Assembly (NCBI GenBank): GCA_051880035.1
Contig: JBJENE010000043.1
Coordinates: forward strand, 1 to 40,747
Direction of reading: 5' to 3'
DNA from: Eshraghiella sp051880035
GTDB taxonomy: Bacteria; Bacillota; Clostridia; Lachnospirales; Lachnospiraceae
DNA length: 40,747 bases
Part shown: in pieces, positions 1 to 7,552 of the stretch
How positions within the stretch are numbered: position 1 is the stretch's first letter
Layout of the letters: every line of letters starts with the position of its first letter
Translations under genes and position numbers: made by a program
The notes under the pieces: model-generated
The model's input: the letters and a program-made list of their open reading frames with translations, nothing else
The model's database searches: none
Told to the model about the DNA's origin: nothing

Positions 1-340
1 TTATCACAAAGTGGTGTTCTCTTCTCATTTAATCCGAATAAAATTTTACGCTAGCGAATTATAAAATATAGTTGATAAAAAAGAATTGTTCATATATATT
101 AAAAGATAGATTGTATATATGACACCGGATATTTGTATGTCCGGAATTAACAGGGAGCGGCAGTTGGAAATAAGGGTATTAACATAATAAATTAACATCC
201 GGGCTGCATTCTGCGGGTAATAACGCATAATGCATTTTTTTATGTTTTTTTTGAAAAAATTTTTTTAAAAAGTGTGACTATATTTTTTGACGGCTATTAT
301 TTATTATGACAGATGCTTTTTACATACGATGAGGTATTAC
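1..340. other. Gene-free left edge
   Basis: I see no convincing gene here. Reading frames on both strands are short and lack ribosome binding sites. The stretch is AT-rich. It contains a small inverted repeat (CCGGAT/ATGTCCGG, about 126-143) and a good terminator at 205-241. It probably holds the 3' flank of a gene outside the window plus the leader of the sigma factor gene. Confidence 0.6.
205..241 (+). terminator. Rho-independent terminator
   Basis: The hairpin has arms TGCATT/AATGCA, one mismatch, then TGCG/CGCA, with an 8-nt loop, and is followed directly by a run of seven T. It would end a rightward transcript that starts left of the window and insulate the sigma factor gene. Confidence 0.65.
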
Positions 341-898
341 ATGACAAACGAGGAAATTTTAGATCTTTATTGGAAAAGAGATGAATCGGCAGTAATTGAA
401 ACGAAGGCTAAATACGGCAGAAAGATTTATCAGATGGCAATGGGCATCGTTAATAATTTTCAGGATGCTGAGGAATGCGAGAATGATACATATCTTAACG
501 CATGGAACAGTATTCCGCCACACAGACCTCAATATTTTTTTGCCTACCTTCTTAGAATTGCCAGAAATGAAGCACTGCGAAGGTACAATTACAATCATGC
601 ACAGAAGAGAGGAGGCGTTGCAAGTGAACTGTATGATGATGTAAGTTATGGTTCATCTCTGGAAAATCAGATTGACGCACACTTTGATTATCAGGAATTA
701 GTTAAGGCATTGAACAAATTCCTTAAGAAATTAGATCCGGAGAAGCAGTCTGTATTTGTCAGAAAATACTGGGGTGGGCAGAAGATATCCTATATTGCCA
801 AGACTCTTAATATCTCAGAAAGTAAAGTTAAGATGATTCTGCAAAGAACGCGCAAGAAGCTAAAGGAGTATTTAAATAAGGAGGGTATACATGTATGA
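341..898 (+). CDS. ECF-type RNA polymerase sigma factor
   Basis: A 185-residue sigma-70 family protein. The N-terminal part fits region 2: a helix containing YGRKIYQMAMGIV, then the acidic patch DAEECENDTYLNAW that usually contacts the -10 element. The C-terminal part (about 115-180) fits region 4, with a helix-turn-helix around the KISYIAKTLNISESKVK stretch. The ATG at 341 is chosen because GAGGT sits just upstream; a longer frame from TTG at 287 has no Shine-Dalgarno site. The gene overlaps the next one by 4 nt (ATGA), so the two are translationally coupled. By family knowledge such a factor directs polymerase to a small regulon when released from its membrane partner. The likely targets, the adjacent secreted hydrolases, are inferred from position only. 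Confidence 0.85.
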   Translation: MTNEEILDLYWKRDESAVIETKAKYGRKIYQMAMGIVNNFQDAEECENDTYLNAWNSIPPHRPQYFFAYLLRIARNEALRRYNYNHAQKRGGVASELYDDVSYGSSLENQIDAHFDYQELVKALNKFLKKLDPEKQSVFVRKYWGGQKISYIAKTLNISESKVKMILQRTRKKLKEYLNKEGIHV

Positions 899-1602
899 AT
901 GAAAGTGAACTGTTTAAAGCATTTGCCGGTATAGATGATACAAATATTGAGAAAGCGTTTCTATATCAGGGGAAAGAAAGACGCTCTGTAACCGTCTTTA
1001 TCAGATATGCGGCAGCAGCGGCTGTCATATTGCTTACGGCTGTCCTTTTATCCGTATCAAGAAAGGATACCATAACAAAGACAGGGGATGAGATATACAA
1101 TTTACCGGGTGTTGTTGTTAACGGTCAGGAATACGGTATGTCATGTAAGGCGATATATGAACTGCCGGAAGAATATACCGGCTGTGTTAATGACGAGCAT
1201 ACCGGATACCGTAATGTATATTATTCTACAGGGAAGTCGGGACTTGTATATGTGGAGATGAATAATGCTGACGGGATTTATTATGAGGAGTATTTAACAG
1301 ATAATTTAATGTGGAGAAAGTATATTTATATTAATGGCGGGCTTTATATGAAACTGGGAAAAGGTGCCAAAATGCCGTCCGGTATAGATGAATTTACTGA
1401 GAATATGGAATATCTCGGTAAAGCCTGGATAAGCGATTCCAATGATTATCCGGACGAGAATCTGGAGATGAACGGAAGAGTTCAGGCCTATTATGATGGC
1501 GGAGAGGTGTATCTGTACAGAGACGGCATTTTATACATCATTTATGAACGTGTGGGTAAAACAAAAGAAACCTGGTACAGTATTCTTGTACCTGTTAATT
1601 GA
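895..1602 (+). CDS. Single-pass membrane protein, probable anti-sigma factor
   Basis: A 235-residue protein with a short cytoplasmic N-terminus (MNESELFKAFAGIDD followed by an amphipathic stretch), one membrane segment at about residues 38-53, and an extracytoplasmic domain of about 180 residues rich in Tyr, Gly and Asp. A short cytoplasmic sigma-binding tail, one membrane helix and an external sensor domain, together with the 4-nt overlap with an ECF sigma gene, is the usual anti-sigma architecture in Clostridia. I do not recognise the outer domain and see no zinc-binding HxxxCxxC anti-sigma motif. The role rests on context. It could instead be another sigma-linked membrane protein. Confidence 0.6.
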   Translation: MNESELFKAFAGIDDTNIEKAFLYQGKERRSVTVFIRYAAAAAVILLTAVLLSVSRKDTITKTGDEIYNLPGVVVNGQEYGMSCKAIYELPEEYTGCVNDEHTGYRNVYYSTGKSGLVYVEMNNADGIYYEEYLTDNLMWRKYIYINGGLYMKLGKGAKMPSGIDEFTENMEYLGKAWISDSNDYPDENLEMNGRVQAYYDGGEVYLYRDGILYIIYERVGKTKETWYSILVPVN

Positions 1603-1616
1603 TAAGGAGAAAAGTT

Positions 1617-2660
1617 ATGAAGAAATTAAGTAAGGTGTTGGCAGTAATTCTGACGGCCGTTATTATGTTGCAAATTAATACGGGAGTGAATGCATATGCA
1701 TCGGAGCAGGAGAGAAGTCCGTTAGATGTATATATTGACTCCGTGGCGGGAGCTTATCTTCCTGCTAACGGATTTAGCTGTACAAGTGTGGATGTAACAC
1801 CTGTATACGAGGTGGATAACGGTGACGGAGGTATATGCTTCTTTATTGATGATACTGTAATAGGATATATGAGTATAGTCGCTATTGACGGAGAGTATTA
1901 TTCATCATTTTCATGTATTGACAATGAGGATGTGGATGATGTATTTGACACAGAAGAGGATTTCTGGCTGGGTGTGGAAGGCGGCAGCCTCTTTATGATT
2001 ACGGATGATTCGGTTATATGTTTAAGCGGAATAATGCAGCCTGTGTATGCGGATACATTCCCAAATACGGGAAGTGTATCAAGAACCATACAGGTACAGG
2101 CTCCGAATATGAATGCCAGGACAAATAATATGTATTACTATCTTAGCGTAACACCTGTGTCCAACACTATTAATAGTGGAGACGGACGATGCTGGGCTGC
2201 ATGTGTTGCGGCAAGCGTCAATTACCAGCGTAATATGGACGAAGAGGCTGATGATGTGTATAATAGAGCAGCTTCTGCTTCGGGACATCCGAGCGGAACT
2301 CCTACAGGTACCGGAGCATGGGTTAAATTTGCATTCAAAACATACGGTCTTACAGCATACCATGTTACCTGCGGTCTTAACTTAGGAAGAATAGAGAATC
2401 TTCTTAAAAAAGGCATTCCTTTTGTATGCTTCCTTAACAATCCTTCCGGACAGAACCACGGAGTGCTCCTTACAGGAGTAAATATTATGGGTTCCACAAG
2501 AATATATTTCTTAATGGAACCGAATTCTTCCAGCATTGTGTCCGTATTGGTAAGTGAGGATGCCCTTACCGACCCGGATAATTATTTTGTATATAGTAAC
2601 AGCGGCAATACATATAACGGCTGGATTGCTACCGTCTATAATTATGATGTAGCAGGATAA
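1617..2660 (+). CDS. Secreted papain-like (C39/C47-like) cysteine protease
   Basis: A 347-residue protein. A signal peptide covers about residues 1-28 (basic start, hydrophobic core, cleavage near VNAYA). A region of about 130 residues resembling a propeptide follows, then a papain-fold peptidase domain. Candidate catalytic residues are Cys192 in GDGRCWAACVAAS, His281 in QNHGVLL and Asn303 in MEPNSS, in the Cys-His-Asn order of papain-like and streptopain/C39-like enzymes. The start at 1617 follows AAGGAGA; a TTG 18 nt upstream lacks a ribosome binding site. It lies 14 nt after the anti-sigma gene and is therefore probably in the same operon. Substrate and physiological role are unknown. An adhesion, bacteriocin-processing or nutrient role would be a guess. 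Confidence 0.7.
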   Translation: MKKLSKVLAVILTAVIMLQINTGVNAYASEQERSPLDVYIDSVAGAYLPANGFSCTSVDVTPVYEVDNGDGGICFFIDDTVIGYMSIVAIDGEYYSSFSCIDNEDVDDVFDTEEDFWLGVEGGSLFMITDDSVICLSGIMQPVYADTFPNTGSVSRTIQVQAPNMNARTNNMYYYLSVTPVSNTINSGDGRCWAACVAASVNYQRNMDEEADDVYNRAASASGHPSGTPTGTGAWVKFAFKTYGLTAYHVTCGLNLGRIENLLKKGIPFVCFLNNPSGQNHGVLLTGVNIMGSTRIYFLMEPNSSSIVSVLVSEDALTDPDNYFVYSNSGNTYNGWIATVYNYDVAG

Positions 2661-2675
2661 TGTGATTAACTGAAA

Positions 2676-2719
2676 GGTGTCTTACCGGATTTGAATAAAG
2701 TCCGTAAGGCACCTTTTTT
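2676..2719 (+). terminator. Terminator after the cysteine protease gene
   Basis: A 10-bp stem (GGTGTCTTAC with GTAAGGCACC, one G-T pair), extended by GGA/TCC across a bulged C, with an 11-nt loop and followed by six T. It closes the sigma/anti-sigma/protease operon. Confidence 0.85.
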
Positions 2720-2899
2720 ACTTTATAGACATCGTCCTATAAAATAAAAACGCTCCGTAATGATGCGTAGCTTGCGGAGAAGATATCAGTCTTACAGACA
2801 CCGCTCGTGCGTCAAGAGTTTGCAAGCAAAATCTTGATTTAGTGTGTAATATGAAAAAAGTATAGCATATCATATATAAAAAGTGCATTATATCATGTG

Positions 2900-3031
2900 T
2901 TGTATATTATATTATGTATGATATAATAATAGTAAGAGAGGAGTAATTGCTTATTATAATGCAGGGGTGGAATACATATATATGATATCGGAATACCTGC
3001 TTAATGGATTTTGCCACGGCAGGTATTTTTA
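2900..3031 (+). ncRNA. Possible small RNA transcription unit
   Basis: A promoter-like pair TTGTAT (2900-2905), 16 nt, TATAAT (2922-2927) is followed about 70 nt later by a terminator hairpin AATACCTGC (2992-3000)/GCAGGTATT (3019-3027) and a T-rich tail. The implied transcript is about 95-100 nt. Its only frame is eight codons (ATG at 2960) and has no well-placed ribosome binding site, so a noncoding RNA is more likely than a peptide. I cannot match it to a known family. Confidence 0.3.
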
Positions 3032-3143
3032 TTTATTTAACAGGGAATTTCTCCGAATTTACTGTTAAAGAAATAACGCTCCGCTAAGGATGAGCACTCG
3101 CATGATAGGAATATGTCAGCTAAAGCTGACCGTGCCGGACTCG

Positions 3144-3209
3144 CAAAGCGGAGCAAGTCCCTCAAGGATTCAGGGATTTAGGGAGCTAGAGGCGGACTTG
3201 TCCGCTTTG
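3144..3209. repeat. Long imperfect inverted repeat
   Basis: The arm CAAAGCGGA-g-CAAGTCC (3144-3160) pairs with GGACTTG-TCCGCTTTG (3194-3209) with a single bulge, giving a stem of about 16 bp around a 33-nt loop. No T tract follows. It may be a repeat remnant or a structured leader of the next gene. Confidence 0.6.
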
Positions 3210-3309
3210 GTCTATTGTCTTTATATAAGGCTTTTGAAATGAGAGGAGTGGGGCCTATGATTTAGTTCGTGTGGAAACAGTATAAAAATTACAATAGGAG
3301 GATTTATTT

Positions 3310-4569
3310 ATGAGGAAAATAATATGTATTTTTTTATGTATGTTGACAGTCGGAGCATATGCTGTAACCGCATCAGCATCATCAATCAGTAATTGTAAAT
3401 CAACAGACGGAGATAATTTATCTGAATGGTATGATAGTGAGGGAAATCTTGATTATCCACTGAATAATTACCGGGATAAATATGAAAATCTTCCTGCCAA
3501 GGAGAAGAAAGACTTATGCCAGATACCTGATGAGTTATTGGAAAATCTTTCCACGGAAGAACTTCTTGAACTTGTTCTTAAACATCCATTTATTGGAGAC
3601 ATATATGGTTATGACAGTATAACGGCAGGATTAGTACATTTTTCTCTGAATTTTAACGGATGTATGAAACTTCTGCATAGAGATGATTGCGGTAGGGTAG
3701 TTGCTGAATATTATAGTGAATATGAAATACCTAGGACAATGGATTTGGGGCAGGAGGTATTGCATGCAAATATTTCTGTTATTTGTAATAACGAAGAATT
3801 GTGGGATAGAGCTCTGAATGATGCTAAGGTAATTACCACGGTTGTCTTTTGCGAAAGTATTCTTGCACAGAACAGTATATATAATAAACTTAGTGATACT
3901 GAGAAGAATATTGTTATTGATGCCATTGAATCTAAAGTAGATGTAAGGAGTACCTCTCTCTTTTTTGAACAGATACCTTTTTCATTCTTTTCCCAGATAG
4001 AGTCAGAAGCAACATGCGCCAGATGGATGGAAAACCAGCGAATGACAGAGTTGAGTAATGAAGCGTCTACCTTAAGGTCATCAAGTGATGAATATGATAT
4101 TATTTACACAACGACCAGAGGCGGAAAACGTGTTACACTGAAAAAATACAAAACGGTTCATGTAATTAGCAGTACCGTAGCTGCGCAAATGGTTGACCAT
4201 TATAGGCCTTATGCATCAATTGTTTCTCTTGCCTCAGATGCATTTAATTGTCATGCGTTTGCATGGCTTTCCGATACTAGCAGATATGGAAATTATTCTA
4301 CTACAACTACTTTAGATACTAATACTCCGTTTTTATCAGATTCCACATATGTCAGAGTTAATATAAATAATCTGAATGTAGACGATTATGTCGATTACGG
4401 AGCTCATTCAGCAATTGTAAGTAATCCAACGCTTGTAGCAATTAACGCTTCGACGAGTCCGCAACCTAAAGTATATTCGAAATGGGGAAATGGTGGGCCG
4501 ATTGTGTGTCATTATGTTACAGAGTGTAAATATTATCAGAATGCCGGTCAGGTTTCTTATTATAGATAG
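3310..4569 (+). CDS. Secreted Cys/His hydrolase-like protein (NlpC/P60- or CHAP-like tail)
   Basis: A 419-residue protein with a signal peptide (residues 1 to about 24, cleavage near ASA/SS). Residues 25-300 are unrecognised and mostly helical in appearance. The C-terminal about 110 residues carry FNCHAFAW (Cys314-His315), then a YGAHSAIV block with His366 and a SKWGNGGPIVCH block. A Cys followed by a His-containing strand and a Trp-Gly motif is the pattern of NlpC/P60- and CHAP-type papain-fold amidases and relatives, so a peptidoglycan or peptide hydrolase is plausible. This is fold-level inference. Its ribosome binding site and first codons are identical over 29 nt to those of the downstream lipoprotein gene. 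Confidence 0.5.
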   Translation: MRKIICIFLCMLTVGAYAVTASASSISNCKSTDGDNLSEWYDSEGNLDYPLNNYRDKYENLPAKEKKDLCQIPDELLENLSTEELLELVLKHPFIGDIYGYDSITAGLVHFSLNFNGCMKLLHRDDCGRVVAEYYSEYEIPRTMDLGQEVLHANISVICNNEELWDRALNDAKVITTVVFCESILAQNSIYNKLSDTEKNIVIDAIESKVDVRSTSLFFEQIPFSFFSQIESEATCARWMENQRMTELSNEASTLRSSSDEYDIIYTTTRGGKRVTLKKYKTVHVISSTVAAQMVDHYRPYASIVSLASDAFNCHAFAWLSDTSRYGNYSTTTTLDTNTPFLSDSTYVRVNINNLNVDDYVDYGAHSAIVSNPTLVAINASTSPQPKVYSKWGNGGPIVCHYVTECKYYQNAGQVSYYR

Positions 4570-4585
4570 TTAGGAGGATTTATTT

Positions 4586-5215
4586 ATGAGGAAAATAATT
4601 ATTTTTTCAATAATGACCGTAATGATTCTTATGTGTGGCTGTACCCGAAGAGCATCCACTGCCGGTACAAATGAAACCGTTACGGAAGCAGAGACTGAAA
4701 CTATAGGGGAGATGCAGTTTTATGAAACGATGTTGGATAATAGTGGACCTACCGAGTATACGGTAGGTGCCAATGTTACATATATAGGGCCGTTAGCATT
4801 CGATTACAGCCCTTTGGAAAAAATAACATTCGAAGGCAATAACCTTAAAGAAATTGGCAAGCATGCACTCTCAATGTGTCAGCTGAGAGAAGTGGAATTT
4901 CCGGAAGGCCTTGAAATAATTGGAGACAGGGCGCTGGCTTCAAATACATATCTTGAGCGTGTTGTGATTCCTGCGTCAGTTAAAGAAATTCATACATGTG
5001 CATTTGCATCATGCCCTGCACTAAAAGAGATAATAGTATACAGCAAGGATGTAGAATACAAGGAAGATGAAGCTTATGCCGGCATGATGTTTAATACTTA
5101 TGAGAATCATGTTGAAGGAATTGTACTTGAGGATTTGGTAATTAAATGTTATAAAGGAAGCACTACAGATAAGTTTGCAAATGAAAACGGAGTAAAAGTT
5201 GAATATCTTGATTAG
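4586..5215 (+). CDS. Lipoprotein with BspA-type leucine-rich repeats
   Basis: A 209-residue protein. A type II signal peptide ends in the lipobox MCGC, which predicts lipidation at about Cys18 and anchoring to the outer face of the membrane. After a Thr/Glu-rich spacer come about four BspA/LRR_5 repeats, seen as the recurring pattern I-x2-x-A-F/L-x-x-C/S-x-L-x-x-V/I-x-I/F-P. The C-terminal CYKGSTTDKFANENG stretch is the usual cap of this repeat family. Such proteins bind other proteins or host and matrix surfaces. It lies 16 nt after the preceding secreted protein and is probably co-transcribed with it. Ligand unknown. Confidence 0.8.
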   Translation: MRKIIIFSIMTVMILMCGCTRRASTAGTNETVTEAETETIGEMQFYETMLDNSGPTEYTVGANVTYIGPLAFDYSPLEKITFEGNNLKEIGKHALSMCQLREVEFPEGLEIIGDRALASNTYLERVVIPASVKEIHTCAFASCPALKEIIVYSKDVEYKEDEAYAGMMFNTYENHVEGIVLEDLVIKCYKGSTTDKFANENGVKVEYLD

Positions 5216-5241
5216 TTTATAGCGAAATATTTTATACATAA

Positions 5242-5285
5242 GCCCATAAGGCAGGTTTTTGCGTAATCTGCTTTATGGGCTTTTT
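5242..5285 (+). terminator. Terminator after the LRR lipoprotein gene
   Basis: Arms GCCCATAA-g-GCAG (5242-5254) and CTGC-t-TTATGGGC (5268-5280), 12 paired bases with one mismatch, followed by TTTTT. Confidence 0.85.
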
Positions 5286-5518
5286 GCAATATAGGAAAGA
5301 CCGCCTACGGCGCTCTCATGAATTGAAAAAGGCCCACAGGTCTGAGGGCACAACAAGCGGACGGTTGCCGGGTCAGAAGATGTAAAAACCTTCTTCGCCA
5401 AAACCGTCATCAAGTTCATCTCCATGGAAAAATCATGCAGAAGAACCCTTTCCACGAGATTGGGACATTGCTTTCTCGTATTCAGGGGAAATTTGGAATT
5501 ATATTCCTGTTTGTGCAT
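5273..5518 (-). CDS. Doubtful 81-residue hypothetical protein
   Basis: An open frame of 81 codons on the minus strand, with predicted product starting MHKQEYNSKF and ending GGLSYIAKSP. Its codon third positions look reasonable for coding, and the stretch is richer in GC than the flanks. However, there is no Shine-Dalgarno site before the ATG, and the stop codon lies inside the neighbour's terminator hairpin. I recognise no domain. It could be a real small gene, a fragment of an older gene, or part of a dispersed noncoding repeat. Confidence 0.2.
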   Translation of the reverse strand: MHKQEYNSKFPLNTRKQCPNLVERVLLHDFSMEMNLMTVLAKKVFTSSDPATVRLLCPQTCGPFSIHESAVGGLSYIAKSP

Positions 5519-5549
5519 ATACTATACATGTAGCGGTTTTTAAAGGGGC

Positions 5550-5792
5550 ATGAATATGGACGAAAAAATAATGCCCTACAATGTGGTTGTAGGAGCATTC
5601 GGAATAGAATATAATGCTGAAATTGTTGACAGAGAGGCAAGATTGAAGGGACTGCCTACTAAGATAAGTAATTATCGCGGGAAGTACTGCGTTGAGGCCG
5701 GCTCTTTTTCCCAAAAAGAACAGGCAGAGGCGATGCTTCTGGCTGTAAGAAAAACAGGATATGTATTCGCCTATATCATGCAGAAAAACTAA
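5550..5792 (+). CDS. Small SPOR-like domain protein
   Basis: An 80-residue protein consisting almost entirely of a SPOR-like module: YNVVVGAFG at the start and YCVEAGSFSQKEQAEAMLLAVRKTGY near the end fit the beta-alpha-beta pattern (V-x-A/V-G-x-F near each strand, Ala-rich helix). SPOR domains bind denuded septal peptidoglycan in larger proteins. This one has no signal peptide or membrane anchor, so a cytoplasmic role or another ligand is possible. A GGGG run lies just upstream of the start, an average ribosome site. ATG at 5556 is an alternative start. Confidence 0.55.
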   Translation: MNMDEKIMPYNVVVGAFGIEYNAEIVDREARLKGLPTKISNYRGKYCVEAGSFSQKEQAEAMLLAVRKTGYVFAYIMQKN

Positions 5793-6367
5793 AAAAGAAT
5801 TCCCTTTTCAAGTATATCCGTTAAAAGCATTTTGGATGCCTGCTGAACCTGGTTAACATCCATCTTTTCCGTCTGGCTTTCATTGATAAAGCCCAGGAGA
5901 CCGAAACACAGAAAACCTGTAATCTGCCTGTTGGAATATTTTAATTTGTGGTGGGAGCTTTCCTTGCAGGTGTGATGCTCCACCGTATTTAAGAGGTGGT
6001 TAAAAAAAGTAAAAGCAAGATACGGATTTGTATCAGGATTGGTATGCTGGAAAAATCTGAACTGGTCATAATACAGATTCAGTGTGGCGGTAAGCACATT
6101 GATAAAACCCTGAACAATTTCTCCGTTAGGGTTATTGTCATGTTCTGTCTGCCGGTACTGCTCCTTGCCGATAGCAATCATATCCTGAAAAATCTCATCC
6201 ACCAGATCATATTTGTCAGAATAATGTGAATAAAAAGTAATTCTGCTTATATCCGCTGCCTGACAGATGCGGGTAACAGTAATTTCCTCAAAAGGGGATT
6301 CATTCAGCAGCTGTATAAGAGTGTCTTTCAGGTATTTCTTTGTCTTTTTAATGCGTTTATCTTCCAT
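5789..6367 (-). CDS. TetR/AcrR family transcriptional regulator
   Basis: A 192-residue protein. The N-terminal HTH (about residues 5-50: KKYLKDTLIQLLNE, then ITVTRICQAADISRITFYSHYSDKYDLV) is a clear TetR signature. The C-terminal helical ligand domain resembles the TetR_C_7 type common in Firmicutes. ATG at 6367 is preferred because GGGAG lies upstream; a start 18 nt earlier has no ribosome site. It is transcribed divergently from the DegV gene, and the gap between them contains the same 13-bp word twice. It is therefore probably an autorepressor that also controls degV. Effector unknown. Its last codons overlap the end of the convergent SPOR-like gene by 4 nt. Confidence 0.8.
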   Translation of the reverse strand: MEDKRIKKTKKYLKDTLIQLLNESPFEEITVTRICQAADISRITFYSHYSDKYDLVDEIFQDMIAIGKEQYRQTEHDNNPNGEIVQGFINVLTATLNLYYDQFRFFQHTNPDTNPYLAFTFFNHLLNTVEHHTCKESSHHKLKYSNRQITGFLCFGLLGFINESQTEKMDVNQVQQASKMLLTDILEKGILF

Positions 6368-6390
6368 TTCTTTTAACACTCCCATTACAT

Positions 6391-6473
6391 TTGTATAAAT
6401 AACTTACAAAATCAAGAAAGTTGTAATTGCTATTTTCTTTCTTTTGTTTTATTTTAATACTTGTATAAATAAC
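6391..6473. promoter_or_regulatory. Paired operator candidates in the TetR/degV divergent promoter
   Basis: The word TTGTATAAATAAC occurs at 6391-6403 and again at 6461-6473, exactly 70 bp apart, one near each gene. The first copy is extended to TTGTA-N9-TACAA, a dyad suited to a TetR dimer. Binding is inferred. Confidence 0.5.
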
Positions 6474-6526
6474 AGTCAAGATGTAAAAGAAAAGCATAAA
6501 TAAAGAAACCGTAAGGAGGAAATCTT

Positions 6527-7396
6527 ATGCGTGTAGCAATTATGACTGATGAAAACAGCGGAATGACAAGGGAAGAAGTGGAAGAATTGGGAATTTTTAT
6601 GCTCCCTATGCCATTCTTTATTAACGGAGAACTTAAGTTTCAGAGTGCTGAAATGACTCATGATAAATTTTATCAATGCCTTGAGGAGGGGTGTGAAGTA
6701 TCTACTTCCCAGCCGTCTCCCGGAGATGTTATGGATGCATGGAATGCCATACTTTCCAAAGGATATGATGAAATCGTATACATTCCAATGTCAAGCGGAC
6801 TTTCCGCTTCCTGTGAAAATGCCAAGCTTTTTGCAGAGGAATACGAAGGAAAGGTTTTTGTCGCAGATAATCACAGAATTTCCGTAACCATGGAAAGGGC
6901 GGTTCTCGATGCCGTTTCTTATGTAAAAAAGGGAATGACCGGTGCCGAGATTAAAGAGCGTCTTGAAAAGGAAGCATACGATGCCAGTATCTACATAGCC
7001 GTTGAGGACCTTAATTATCTCAAGCGGGGCGGAAGAGTAACGGCGGCTGCGGCAGCAATCGGAACTGTTTTAAATCTTAAACCTGTACTTACCATCCAGG
7101 GAGAAAAACTGGATGCATATTCCAAGGAAAGAGGCATGAAAAAAGCCCGCCATTGTATGATTGAAGCCATGAAAAATGATTTTAACGGTTCATTAAAACA
7201 GTTTGTGGATAACAATGAAATCTGCCTTTGTATTTCCTACAGCAGTGTGGAGGAAGAGACTCTTAACAGCTGGATAGCCGAAGTATCTGAGGCATTTCCG
7301 GACTATGAGCTTCTTATAAAACCTTTATCATTAAGCATAGGATGCCATATCGGGCCCGGAGCACTGGCGATAGCGGCCTGCAGAGCATGCAAATAA
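6527..7396 (+). CDS. DegV family fatty-acid-binding protein
   Basis: A 289-residue cytoplasmic protein with the full DegV pattern: an N-terminal TDENSGM loop, TSQPSPGDV at about residue 60, YIPMSSGLSAS (the fatty-acid carboxylate-binding Ser region), the linker LNYLKRGGRV, and the C-terminal IGCHIGPGALAIA motif. DegV (FakB-type) proteins hold a fatty acid for phosphorylation by the FakA kinase before phospholipid synthesis. No fakA gene lies nearby. A good AAGGAGG site precedes the ATG at 6527. The neighbouring TetR gene suggests control by a lipid-like ligand, which is inference. The stop codon directly abuts a structured terminator element. Confidence 0.88.
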   Translation: MRVAIMTDENSGMTREEVEELGIFMLPMPFFINGELKFQSAEMTHDKFYQCLEEGCEVSTSQPSPGDVMDAWNAILSKGYDEIVYIPMSSGLSASCENAKLFAEEYEGKVFVADNHRISVTMERAVLDAVSYVKKGMTGAEIKERLEKEAYDASIYIAVEDLNYLKRGGRVTAAAAAIGTVLNLKPVLTIQGEKLDAYSKERGMKKARHCMIEAMKNDFNGSLKQFVDNNEICLCISYSSVEEETLNSWIAEVSEAFPDYELLIKPLSLSIGCHIGPGALAIAACRACK

Positions 7397-7524
7397 CCTG
7401 TTTGAAAGAGCACTTGCGTTTAGTTGATGCGCGTAAGGGTACTAGGGCTGCGGGGTACGCAGCCCAAGGACCCACGGCATCAAAAATCTTTCAAACAGGT
7501 TTTTTGCATGCTTTTGGGGAGCGG
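7397..7524 (+). repeat. 128-bp structured element, copy 1
   Basis: It starts on the base after the degV stop codon. Nested pairing is visible: CCTGTTTGAAAG with CTTTCAAACAGG outside, GATGC with GCATC, GGGT with ACCC, and GGGCTGCG-gggta-CGCAGCCC at the centre, followed by TTTTTT. It can act as a large terminator and could also be a structured RNA or a palindromic mobile element. Copy 2 follows 28 bp later. Confidence 0.8.
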
Positions 7525-7552
7525 CTACGGGAGGAAATTATGTAAATCAACG

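Larger units (their letters stand above)
2661..3309. other. 650-bp hairpin-rich intergenic region
   Basis: No gene is visible. In order it holds the protease terminator (2676-2719), a hairpin at about 2813-2840 (TCAAGAGTTTGC/GCAAAATCTTGA), a possible small RNA unit (2900-3031), an inverted repeat TTTAACAG/CTGTTAAA (3036-3069), a GTCAGC-taaa-GCTGAC hairpin (3115-3130), and a long near-perfect hairpin at 3144-3209. Two degenerate copies of a sequence beginning ACGCTCCG lie near 2749 and 3076, which suggests old repeat insertions. Confidence 0.6.
5216..5549. other. Intergenic region with terminator and a doubtful leftward frame
   Basis: Apart from the terminator at 5242-5285, this stretch is more GC-rich than its surroundings. 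It carries an 81-codon leftward frame (5518 to 5273) discussed separately. No promoter or RNA family was recognised. Confidence 0.5.

Noticed and set aside
46..228. Leftward 60-codon frame at the left edge
   Set aside because: AT-rich, no ribosome site, overlaps the terminator at 205-241, and the product resembles nothing.
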